From positions 1-39,967 of the forward strand of contig DASVDK010000090.1 in assembly GCA_036381125.1 (NCBI GenBank): a stretch of DNA of 39,967 nucleotides. Direction: 5' to 3'. The stretch is from DASVDK01 sp036381125 [NCBI: Thermodesulfobacteriota bacterium] (GTDB lineage: Bacteria > DASVDK01). The notes under the pieces are model-generated. The model did not search any database. It was not told the origin of the DNA and worked only from the letters and a program-made list of their open reading frames with translations. Of the stretch, positions 8,169-15,145 are shown one piece after another. The position numbers and the translations under genes are program-made. Within the stretch, counting starts at the first letter, position 1. Each line of letters begins with the position of its first letter.

Positions 8169-8924
8169 ATGGAGGTCGTCAAGGTCTACGTCCGGCCCGG
8201 GTGATTCACCTGCGGCTCAACGAAAGAGTTTCTTTCGTCCAACGGCATCCCGTTCGAGACCCGTGACGTCGAGCACGACCCCGAGGCGCGTGCGGAGCTT
8301 GCCGCGCTCGGGCTCAGGACGCTCCCGGTGACGGTCGTCGGCGAGCGGGTCATCGTCGGCTTCGATCGGTCGAAGCTCGCCGCCGCGCTCGGCGTCGAGC
8401 GCGCCGCCGGGCCCCGGGTCGATGCGCCCCTTCTGCTCGAGCGCTACGAGCGGGTGTTCGGCGGCTTCTCGCGCGCGGCCCGGCAGGTGCCCGACGAGAA
8501 GCTGGACTGGAAGTCGCCCGAGCGCGATCGGACGCTCCGGAAGTTCCTCTTCCACGTGTACGACCGGCCGGACCTCATGCTCAGGGGCCGCCAGACCGGC
8601 GTCTACCGGTACGAGGACGTGATGGCGGGATACGACCGGGCGGAGGCGTACCGGACGACGGCGGCGCTCGTCGGGCGGGGCGACGAGCTCGTGGCCGGCG
8701 TCTGCGCCTTCCTGCGCGGCGCCACGCCGGCCGACCTGGCGCAGCCGATCGACACGTACCAGGGGGTGCTCGGGCTCGGGGAGCTGCTCGTGCTGGGGCT
8801 CGGGCACGCCGCGCACCACCTGCGCCAGCTCTACCACTACTTCGGGCTCCTCGGGATCACGGCCGAGTCACCCCTCGGCGAGGCGGACTTCGAGGGGATC
8901 CCGCTGCCGAAGGAGAAGTTCTGA
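8169..8924 (+). CDS. Selenocysteine-containing glutaredoxin fused to a DinB-like domain (in-frame TGA at 8202)
   Basis: From ATG 8169 (GGAGGGG 5 bases upstream) the frame reads 'MEVVKVYVRPG', then TGA, then 'FTCGSTKEFLSSNGIPF' and on to a stop at 8922-8924 with no other stop: 251 residues if TGA is read through. TGA falls at the first cysteine of the glutaredoxin CxxC motif, giving U12-F-T-C15. The rest of the fold is intact: 'RDVEHDPEA', the cis-proline loop 'TLPVTVV' (51-57) and 'GFDRSKLAAAL'. A SECIS-like hairpin follows the TGA. Residues ~78-251 form a DinB-like four-helix domain with candidate metal histidines in 'FLFHVYDRP' and 'GLGHAAHHLRQLYHYF'. The product is probably a thiol/selenol redox protein in the cytosol. 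A plain stop would leave 11 residues and an internal GTG start at 8328 that cuts the fold. Confidence 0.82.
8202..8238 (+). promoter_or_regulatory. UGA codon and bacterial SECIS-like hairpin
   Basis: The in-frame TGA is at 8202-8204. ACGAAAGA (8220-8227), loop GTT (8228-8230) and TCTTTCGT (8231-8238) form a perfect 8-bp stem. Bacterial SECIS elements lie inside the coding region just after the UGA, with a small apical loop that carries a G near its start, 16-37 bases from the UGA. Here the loop begins with G and lies 23 bases after the TGA. The stem is AT-rich in its upper half, unlike its surroundings, which suggests selection on the RNA. Confidence 0.75.
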
Positions 8925-10105
8925 CGACGTCCTACCGGCGCGACGCGCTCGTCCTCGCGACGTCGGTCTTCCTCGCGTCGCCGGGACTGGCCATCGTCGC
9001 GCCGCTCATCGCGCCGATCCGCGACGAGTTCGGCGTCGGCAACTTCGAGGCGGGCCTCGTCGTGTCGGCGTTCGGCATCGCCCGCATGCTGGCCGACCTC
9101 CCGGCGGGCGTGCTCGCCGACCGGCTGCCGAAGGCCTTCCTCACGGCCGGCGGCTTCGGGTTCCTCCTGGCCGGGTCGCTCCTCTCGGCCGTGGCGCCGA
9201 GCCTCTCGCTCCTGCTCGCCGGCCGGGCGCTCACGGGGATCGGCTCCGGGCTCGTCATGACGACGGCGATCGCCTGGGCGGGCGCCATCGCGCCGCCCGG
9301 CCGGCAGGCGCGCCTCATCAGCCAGGTCGAGGCCACCTGGATGACGAGCGCCACGGTCGCGCCGGTCATCGGCGGCACCGTCGCGAGCCACTGGGGCTGG
9401 CGGGCGACGTTCTGGTACTGCGCGATCGCGGCGGTCGTGTCCGCGGCCATGCTCCTCGCGCTGGCCGGCCGCGGACGGGCCGCCGCGCCGGCCGCGCGCA
9501 AGCGGGGGGCCGCGCCGCACGCGGTCGGCGCCTCGGGCCCGGTCCTCGGGGCCTACGCGGCCGGGTTCACGATCTTCTTCAACCGCAACGGCGTGCGGAA
9601 CATGCTCCTGCCGCTCTTCGCGGCGAGCGTGGTGGGGCTCGGCGAGGCGTCGGTGGGGCTCGTCGTGGCGGTCGTGGCCGGTGTGACCGTGGCGACGACG
9701 GTGCTCGGCGGTCAGCTCGCCGATCGGTTCGGGCGGCGCCCGGTCCTCCTGGCCGGCCTCGCCGTCCTGATCGCGGGCGACCTCGCCCTCCTCGTCGCCC
9801 GGAGCGAGCCCTGGCTGCTCGCCGTGGGGGTCCTCATGGGGCTCGGCGGCATCGCGAGCAGCATCCCGGCGGCCGTCCTCACCGGCAGCGTCCCGGCGGA
9901 GCGGCTCGGCGGGACGATCGGCGGCTACCGCCTCGTGCAGGACGTCGGCTTCGTGCTCGGCCCCCTCGTGCTCGGCGCGATCCTCGACCGCGCCGGGTTC
10001 GGGACCGGGCTCGTCTTCGCGGCGGTCGTCGTCGCCGCCGGATCGGCGTTCGTCGCCGCGCTCGTGCGGCCGCCGGCGCCGGGAGCGGGGCGGGGAGGGA
10101 CGTGA
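8921..10105 (+). CDS. MFS transporter, probable CTG start overlapping the selenoprotein stop
   Basis: About 394 residues and 12 predicted membrane helices with MFS signatures: 'GVLADRLPKAF' after helix 2, 'GRALTGIGSGLVMT', and 'GGQLADRFGRRPVLLAG' in the second half. It probably exports or imports a small molecule; substrate unknown. No ATG or GTG fits the N-terminus: the first GTG in frame (9062) would remove the first helix and part of the second. The frame is open from CTG 8921, which overlaps the upstream TGA as CTGA and has AAGGAG 5 bases before it, so a CTG start coupled to the selenoprotein is proposed. The N-terminus would read 'LTTSYRRDALVLATSVFLAS'. Confidence 0.82.
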   Translation: MTTSYRRDALVLATSVFLASPGLAIVAPLIAPIRDEFGVGNFEAGLVVSAFGIARMLADLPAGVLADRLPKAFLTAGGFGFLLAGSLLSAVAPSLSLLLAGRALTGIGSGLVMTTAIAWAGAIAPPGRQARLISQVEATWMTSATVAPVIGGTVASHWGWRATFWYCAIAAVVSAAMLLALAGRGRAAAPAARKRGAAPHAVGASGPVLGAYAAGFTIFFNRNGVRNMLLPLFAASVVGLGEASVGLVVAVVAGVTVATTVLGGQLADRFGRRPVLLAGLAVLIAGDLALLVARSEPWLLAVGVLMGLGGIASSIPAAVLTGSVPAERLGGTIGGYRLVQDVGFVLGPLVLGAILDRAGFGTGLVFAAVVVAAGSAFVAALVRPPAPGAGRGGT

Positions 10106-10107
10106 TG

Positions 10108-10121
10108 GGGCGGCGCCGCCC
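10108..10121. terminator. GC palindrome between convergent genes
   Basis: GGGCGGC directly followed by GCCGCCC is a perfect 14-base palindrome 2 bases after the MFS stop and 5 bases before the stop of the convergent TIM-barrel gene. It lacks a loop and a T-tract, so termination is inferred from position only. Confidence 0.25.
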
Positions 10122-10126
10122 GCGCC

Positions 10127-10999
10127 TCAGGCCCTCGCCACGTAGCGCCGAGGGGCGACCGCGCGCCCGCGCGGCCTCGCCGCGCGCGCCCCGGCGAGGA
10201 GCCCGCGCAGGCGCGCGAGGCTCCGCCGCTTCGCCTCCACGTCGCGCAGTTCGATGATGAGCGGCCCCGCGTAGTCGATGGCGCCGAGCTGCCGGAAGAG
10301 GGCGCCGAAGTCGAGCGTCCCCTCGCCGACCGCGAGGTGCTCGTCGATCGTCCCCCGGTTGTCCGAGAGCTGTACCTCGCGGATCCGGTCGCCGAAGAGC
10401 CTGACGAACCGCCCCGTCCCGCCCGGCAGGAGGTTGCAGTGGGCGGCGTCGAGCGCCAGCCCCAGGTAGGGCGAGCGGATCCGCCGGAAGAGGTCCGCGA
10501 ACTCCTCCGTCGTGACCCCCAGGTACTGGAACTCCGACGCGGGCCCCATGTGGTTCATGTTCTCGATCACGAGCGGGACCCGCCTGCGCTCGCCGTAGTC
10601 GGTCACCTCGGCGAGCGTGTCGTAGAGCGCCCGCTTCACCCGGTCCAGGTAGACGCTGAAGTGGAAGCCCATGTGGATCACGAGGTACTCGCAGCCGAGC
10701 GCCTTCGTGAGGTCGACGTACGCCTTCATGTCGGCCACGACCGCCTTGCGGACGATCGGCATGATCTCCGCGGTGTTCACGAACGAGGCCGAGTGGAGCC
10801 CGCACCGCAGGCCCGAGCGCTCCACGAGGCGTCGCACGCGGGCGATGCGCGGCCGGTCGAAGGTCTCGGGGAAGTTCGCCGGGTGCTGGCAGGCGAACTC
10901 GAGCCAGGAGAGGCCCTCCCGCCTCGCGAGCGGGAGGTACCGCTCGATCGGGCCGGACGAGGCGGCGAAGCCGATCTGATCGGGCGTGATGCGACGCAT
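10127..10999 (-). CDS. Sugar-phosphate isomerase/epimerase-like TIM-barrel protein
   Basis: A 290-residue protein of the xylose-isomerase-like TIM barrel/AP endonuclease 2 superfamily. Metal ligands expected for this fold are visible: E146 in 'PLVIENMNH', D184 and H187 in 'LALDAAHCN', a His/Asp segment in 'REVQLSDNRG', and the final Glu in 'GPLIIELRD'. The C-terminal ~30 residues are Arg/Ala-rich and low in complexity. Members include hydroxypyruvate isomerases, inosose dehydratases and sugar epimerases; the substrate cannot be assigned. It follows tctA on the same strand with a 19-base gap, so it probably belongs to the transporter operon and may act on the imported compound. Confidence 0.78.
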   Translation of the reverse strand: MRRITPDQIGFAASSGPIERYLPLARREGLSWLEFACQHPANFPETFDRPRIARVRRLVERSGLRCGLHSASFVNTAEIMPIVRKAVVADMKAYVDLTKALGCEYLVIHMGFHFSVYLDRVKRALYDTLAEVTDYGERRRVPLVIENMNHMGPASEFQYLGVTTEEFADLFRRIRSPYLGLALDAAHCNLLPGGTGRFVRLFGDRIREVQLSDNRGTIDEHLAVGEGTLDFGALFRQLGAIDYAGPLIIELRDVEAKRRSLARLRGLLAGARAARPRGRAVAPRRYVARA

Positions 11000-11018
11000 G
11001 GCGGTCTCCGGGAACGGG

Positions 11019-12506
11019 TCAGGCGGCGGCCCGCTCGGGCCGCACGAGCCGGACGGCGAGCGGGGTCAGCACGACGAGCGCGGTCGCCGCGAGGAGCACG
11101 GCCGAGATCGGCCGCGTCAGGAAGATGGCCACGCTGCCGTGCGACAGGGTGAGCGACTGGCGCAGCGCGTTCTCGAAGAGCGGCTCGAGCACGAGGCCCA
11201 GGATCATCGGCGCGGCCGGGAAATCGTACCGCTTCATGAAGAAGCCGAGGAGGCCGAAGCCGGCCATGAGCCAGAGGTCGTCGAGGCTGTTCGACTGGCT
11301 GTACACGCCGACGATGCAGAAGGCGAGGATGACGGGGTAGAGGATGGCATAGGGCACGCGGAGCAGGACGGCGAAGATCGGCGCGAGCGGGAGGTTGAGG
11401 ATCAGGAGCAGCACGTTGCCGATGTACATGCTCGCGATGATCCCCCAGACGAAGTCCGGGTGCTGCTGGAAGAGCTGGGGGCCGGGCCTGAGGCCGAACA
11501 TGATGAGCGCCCCCAGCATGACGGCGGTCGTGCCCGAGCCGGGGATGCCGAGGGCGAACATCGGGACCATGGCGCCGGCCGACGCGCCGTTGTTGGCCGC
11601 CTCCGGCGCCGCGACGGCCTCGATCGTGCCGGTGCCGAACCGCTCGGGGTGCCTCGACAGCTTCCGCTCGACCGCGTACGTGACGAACGAGGCGATGGTG
11701 GCGCCCGCGCCCGGCAGGACGCCCACGAGGTAGCCGATGAGGGAGCCCCTGAGGATCGGCAGCCGGCAGGCCCGGAAGTCCTCCCGGGTGGGCCAGACGT
11801 TCCGGATGCTCGTCGTGATCGGCGCCGGGATCTCCTGGCTCACGCTGGCGAGCACCTCGCCGACCCCGAACATGGCGACCGCGAGCACGAGGAACTCGAT
11901 GCCGTCGAGGAGCCAGACCTGGCCGAACGTGAACCGGGTGCTGCCGACCTGCGGGTCGATGCCGATGGTCGCGAGGAGGAGGCCGGCCACGCCGGTGAGG
12001 AGCCCCTTCAGGACCGATCCGCTCACGATGGCGAGGGCGGCCAGGCCCATGACGACCAGCGCGAAGTACTCCGGCGGTCCGAAGAGGAGCGCCGCCTGTG
12101 CGAGCGCCGGGGCGGCCAGCATGAGGCCGACCGTCCCGAGCGTGCCGGCGACGAAGGAGCCGATCGCGGCCATGCCGAGCGCCGCGCCGGCGCGCCCCTT
12201 GCGGGCCATCTGGTAGCCGTCGAGGCTGGTCATGACGGTGGAGGACTCGCCCGGCACGCTCACGAGGACCGACGTGATCGTGCCGCCGTACTGCGCGCCG
12301 TAGTAGATGCCGGCGAACATGATCGTGGCGGCGATCGGGTCGCCGCCGAACGTGAGCGGCATGAGGATGGCGATGCCGGCCGAGGGGCCGATCCCCGGCA
12401 GGGCGCCGATGGCCTGGCCGAGCAGGACGCCGAGAAGGCAGAAGAGGAGGTTCGTCGGCGTGAGGACGACCGAGAACCCCTGCGCGAGATGTCCGAGGAC
12501 GTCCAC
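11019..12506 (-). CDS. tctA: Tripartite tricarboxylate transporter, large membrane subunit TctA
   Basis: The 495-residue polytopic membrane protein has the TctA signature 'GALPGIGPSAGIAILMPLTF' near its N-terminus and a second copy of the motif in 'LPGAGATIASFVTYAVE', with about 12 hydrophobic segments. TctA forms the secondary-transport channel that takes an organic acid from the periplasmic binding protein TctC. The open frame extends upstream into tctB, but the true start is GTG 12506 ('VDVLGHLAQGFSVVLTPTN'), 2 bases after the tctB stop; this matches family length and the usual 'DVLGHLAQGF' N-terminus. Gene order tctC, MLE-type enzyme, tctB, tctA is on one strand. Confidence 0.93.
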   Translation of the reverse strand: MDVLGHLAQGFSVVLTPTNLLFCLLGVLLGQAIGALPGIGPSAGIAILMPLTFGGDPIAATIMFAGIYYGAQYGGTITSVLVSVPGESSTVMTSLDGYQMARKGRAGAALGMAAIGSFVAGTLGTVGLMLAAPALAQAALLFGPPEYFALVVMGLAALAIVSGSVLKGLLTGVAGLLLATIGIDPQVGSTRFTFGQVWLLDGIEFLVLAVAMFGVGEVLASVSQEIPAPITTSIRNVWPTREDFRACRLPILRGSLIGYLVGVLPGAGATIASFVTYAVERKLSRHPERFGTGTIEAVAAPEAANNGASAGAMVPMFALGIPGSGTTAVMLGALIMFGLRPGPQLFQQHPDFVWGIIASMYIGNVLLLILNLPLAPIFAVLLRVPYAILYPVILAFCIVGVYSQSNSLDDLWLMAGFGLLGFFMKRYDFPAAPMILGLVLEPLFENALRQSLTLSHGSVAIFLTRPISAVLLAATALVVLTPLAVRLVRPERAAA

Positions 12507-12508
12507 GG

Positions 12509-12961
12509 CTAGAACCCCCAGGGGCCGCGGGGGAGCGGCACCTTGAGCCAGGCCTGGAAGATCAGGTAGAGCCCGAGCGTCGCCCCCAGGGCGACGCCCG
12601 CCGACAGGCCCCATCCCCGCCGCTCGACCGCGCGGGCGAGGAAGAGCAGGTAGGCCGCGATGGAGGCGGTGAAGCCGAGCTCCCCGATCGCCGCGATGCA
12701 GGCGACGAGCCCCAGCGACACCGCCGCCACCTTGCGCCGGTCCGCCGGGGAGGGCCCGGAGGCGCCGTCGCCCGCCGGCTTCGCGGGGCGCGTGGTGAAG
12801 AGGAAGCCGGCGACGAGCGCGACCAGGAGGAGGCCGAGCCAGAAGGGGAGGAAGCCGGCGCCCGGCACCGACTCCTCCATGTAGCTCAGGTCGCGCGCCT
12901 CGAGCGCGAAGAACAGGCCGACGAGGCCGAAGAGGCCGGCGAGGACCCGTTCACCGCTCAT
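12509..12961 (-). CDS. tctB: Tripartite tricarboxylate transporter, small membrane subunit TctB
   Basis: A 150-residue membrane protein starting at ATG 12961, which overlaps the stop of the upstream enzyme gene (ATGA). It has about four hydrophobic helices ('VLAGLFGLVGLFFALEA', 'PFWLGLLLVALVAGFLF', 'AVSLGLVACIAAIG', 'VALGATLGLYLIFQAWL') and the typical C-terminal 'LKVPLPRGPWG' end of TctB proteins. TctB is the poorly conserved partner of TctA in the inner membrane. The stop is 2 bases before tctA, so translation is surely coupled. Confidence 0.88.
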   Translation of the reverse strand: MSGERVLAGLFGLVGLFFALEARDLSYMEESVPGAGFLPFWLGLLLVALVAGFLFTTRPAKPAGDGASGPSPADRRKVAAVSLGLVACIAAIGELGFTASIAAYLLFLARAVERRGWGLSAGVALGATLGLYLIFQAWLKVPLPRGPWGF

Positions 12962-14082
12962 CGCGCGCGCCACTCCTCGATGCGGGCCCAGTCGAGCGCC
13001 ACGCCGAGACCCGGCCCGATCGGCGGCCGGATCTCGCCCCGCCTCGGCTGGAGGTCGGCCGTGACGATGTCGGCCGTGACCCCCATCGGCTGCAGCGAGC
13101 CGATCTCGTGCGGCGGGCAGAGGTTGGGCGCGGTGAGGGCGAGCTGCGCCTCGGCCGCCGCGGCGAGGCCCATCTCGAAGACGTGCCCGAGGACGCAGCC
13201 GATGCCGGCCGCCTCGAGCATGCCGACCAGGAGCCGCGCGCCGTCGAGTCCGTGCTTCGTCGCCTTGACCTTCACCCGGTCGGCCGCGCCGAGACGGATC
13301 ACCGCGGCGGCGTCCTGCGGCGTCGCGACCGCGTCGTCCGTCATGAGCGGCACGCCGACCTTCCGGCGCACCTCCGCCATGCCGAGCAGGTCGTGGCGGG
13401 GGAGCGGCTGTTCCACGTGCTCGGGCTCGTACGGCTCGATGGCGCGGATGAAGCGGACGGCGTCGGCCGGCCGGTAATGGTCGTTGGCGTCGACGCGGAG
13501 CGCCGCCGCCGCGCCGACCGCCTCGCGCACGGCGCGCACCCTGGCGAGGTCCCGTTCCGGCGTCTCGCCCACCTTGAGCTTGAGGGTGGTGAAGCCGGCC
13601 TCGACGAGCGCCCGCGCGCGGGCCGCCATCTCGTCGGGCGCCGCCATGGAGAGGACCGGCCCGATCACCGGGATGCGGTCGGTCAGGCGGCCGCCGAGCA
13701 GATCGCTCACCGGCACGCCGAGCGCCTTTCCCTGGAGGTCCCAGAGGGCGTTGTTCAGCGCCGCCTTCGTCCAGATGCGTCCCTTGAGGACCGCCTCCAC
13801 CCGCCGCATGGCGGCGATCCGCTCGGTGGCGGGAAGCCCGGTGACGGCCGGCGCCACGTAGCGCCGAACCGCGCCGACGATCTCCTCGAGGAACTCCTCC
13901 GGCTTGCCCGGCGGCGCCGAGACGGCCTCGGCGATCCCCTCGAGACCGTCCACGTCGGTGAGGACCCGCAGCACGACCGAGACGTGCGTTCGGGTCCCCC
14001 CCTCGGAGATGCGGAAGTCGCGAGGGCCGGCGACGACGAGCGGGATGGCCTCGACGCCGGCGATGCGCGGACCGGTCGTCAC
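12958..14082 (-). CDS. Enolase-superfamily enzyme, muconate-lactonizing/epimerase subgroup
   Basis: The 374-residue protein is complete. Catalytic residues are in place: K168 and K170 in 'TLKLKVGE', metal ligands D198 ('RVDANDHY'), E224 ('EHVEQPLP') and D249/D250 ('LMTDDAVAT'), and lysines K271/K273 in 'RVKVKATKHG', the last typical of the MLE subgroup rather than of mandelate racemase proper. It abstracts a proton alpha to a carboxylate: cycloisomerisation, epimerisation or dehydration, substrate unknown. GTG 14082 overlaps the tctC stop (GTGA) and its own stop overlaps the tctB ATG, so it sits inside the transporter operon and probably works on the imported acid. Confidence 0.88.
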   Translation of the reverse strand: MTTGPRIAGVEAIPLVVAGPRDFRISEGGTRTHVSVVLRVLTDVDGLEGIAEAVSAPPGKPEEFLEEIVGAVRRYVAPAVTGLPATERIAAMRRVEAVLKGRIWTKAALNNALWDLQGKALGVPVSDLLGGRLTDRIPVIGPVLSMAAPDEMAARARALVEAGFTTLKLKVGETPERDLARVRAVREAVGAAAALRVDANDHYRPADAVRFIRAIEPYEPEHVEQPLPRHDLLGMAEVRRKVGVPLMTDDAVATPQDAAAVIRLGAADRVKVKATKHGLDGARLLVGMLEAAGIGCVLGHVFEMGLAAAAEAQLALTAPNLCPPHEIGSLQPMGVTADIVTADLQPRRGEIRPPIGPGLGVALDWARIEEWRAR

Positions 14083-15059
14083 CTGGGGAGCTGGCCGAGC
14101 CGGGCGAGCATGTCCCTGTAGAGCGCTTCCTGCCGCTCGAGGAACCCTGCGAAGTCTCGTGCCGGCAGCACGTGCTCGGTCGCCACGTTGGACGAGATGT
14201 ACGCCTTGAACGCCGGGCTCCGGGCGACCTGCTGCATGACGCCTTCCCAGTAGGCCACGGCGTCGGCCTGCACGCCCTTCGGCATGGCGACGCCGCGCCA
14301 CATCTGGAACGGCGCCGTCTCGATCCCCTGCTCCTCGAGGGTCGGCACGTCGGGCATCGCCGTGAAGCGGGTGGGCCGGAAGACCCCGATCGGCCGCACC
14401 GCGCCGGCCTGGATCTGGCCCATGAACTCGAGCGGGTTGCCCGAGGCGACGTCCACGTGGCCGCCGAGGAGCGCCGTGAGGACCTCTCCGCCGGAGTTGA
14501 ACCGGACGATGTTGAGCCTGATGCCGGTGGCCGCCTCGAACACCGCGATCGACATGTCGTCCGCGGTGCCCGCGGAGCCGACCGACACCGTGCGCGGTCC
14601 CTTCTGCCTCGCCGCCGCAACCAGCCCGGCCGCCGTCGTGTAGGGCGAGTCCTTGCGGACCATGAGGATGTAGTCGTCGAGCATGAAGTTCATGACCGGC
14701 GTGAGGTCGCGCCACCCCCTGGCGTCCTTGACCCGGAGGGGGGTGATCTGGGTCTGCGGGTTGATCAGCACGAGCGTGTGCGGGTCGCCCGACTTCGCCG
14801 CCACCACGTAGCCGACGCCGGCCGCGCTGCCGCCGCCCGGCTTGTTCACCGCCACGACGGAGGTGGGGACGAGCTTCTCCTCCTGGATGATCTTGATGAT
14901 CGTCCGGGCCAGGAGGTCGGCCCCGCCGCCGAGGCCGTACGGGATGACGAACTCGACCTCTTTCGTCGGCTTCCACTCCGCCTGCGCGGCGGACGTCGCG
15001 AGGACGACCCCCACCAGCGCAAGGACCCCCGCAAGGGCCGCCCGCCGGACCATTCGCAT
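14079..15059 (-). CDS. tctC: Tripartite tricarboxylate transporter substrate-binding protein TctC
   Basis: A 326-residue periplasmic protein with a Sec signal (basic 'MRMVRR', hydrophobic core, cleavage after 'SAAQA', about residue 27). The mature part starts with the Bug/TctC pattern 'VEFVIPYGLGGGADLLAR', followed by 'VAVNKPGGGSAAGVGYV' and 'VSVGSAGTADDMSIAVFE'. It captures a carboxylate ligand for TctAB. The start at ATG 15059 is supported by AGGAGG 6 bases upstream. It is first in the operon, behind a promoter region full of GTTC/GAAC palindromes. Confidence 0.92.
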   Translation of the reverse strand: MRMVRRAALAGVLALVGVVLATSAAQAEWKPTKEVEFVIPYGLGGGADLLARTIIKIIQEEKLVPTSVVAVNKPGGGSAAGVGYVVAAKSGDPHTLVLINPQTQITPLRVKDARGWRDLTPVMNFMLDDYILMVRKDSPYTTAAGLVAAARQKGPRTVSVGSAGTADDMSIAVFEAATGIRLNIVRFNSGGEVLTALLGGHVDVASGNPLEFMGQIQAGAVRPIGVFRPTRFTAMPDVPTLEEQGIETAPFQMWRGVAMPKGVQADAVAYWEGVMQQVARSPAFKAYISSNVATEHVLPARDFAGFLERQEALYRDMLARLGQLPR

Positions 15060-15081
15060 GTCCTGCCTCCTGACGGTACCC

Positions 15082-15110
15082 GTTCTAGAACATTGTTCTC
15101 TATGGAACAA
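15082..15110 (-). promoter_or_regulatory. Overlapping palindromes at the tctC promoter, IclR-type operator candidate
   Basis: Three inverted repeats overlap here: GTTCTAGAAC (15082-15091), AGAACA-T-TGTTCT (15087-15099) and TTGTTC-N6-GAACAA (15093-15110). GTTC-N6-GAAC is a common shape for IclR-family operators. On the minus strand TTGTTC (15110-15105) and TAGAAC (15087-15082) are 17 bases apart and could be the -35 and -10, so a bound regulator would cover the promoter. No intact regulator gene is adjacent. Confidence 0.55.
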
Positions 15111-15145
15111 GCCTACGGGAACGGCCGTCGCCTGGCAAGTGCCGA

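Noticed and set aside
8328-8924. The GTG-started 198-codon frame as the full gene
   Set aside because: It begins inside the glutaredoxin domain (residue 54). The upstream part shows clear glutaredoxin sequence in the same frame with one TGA, so the longer selenoprotein reading explains more.
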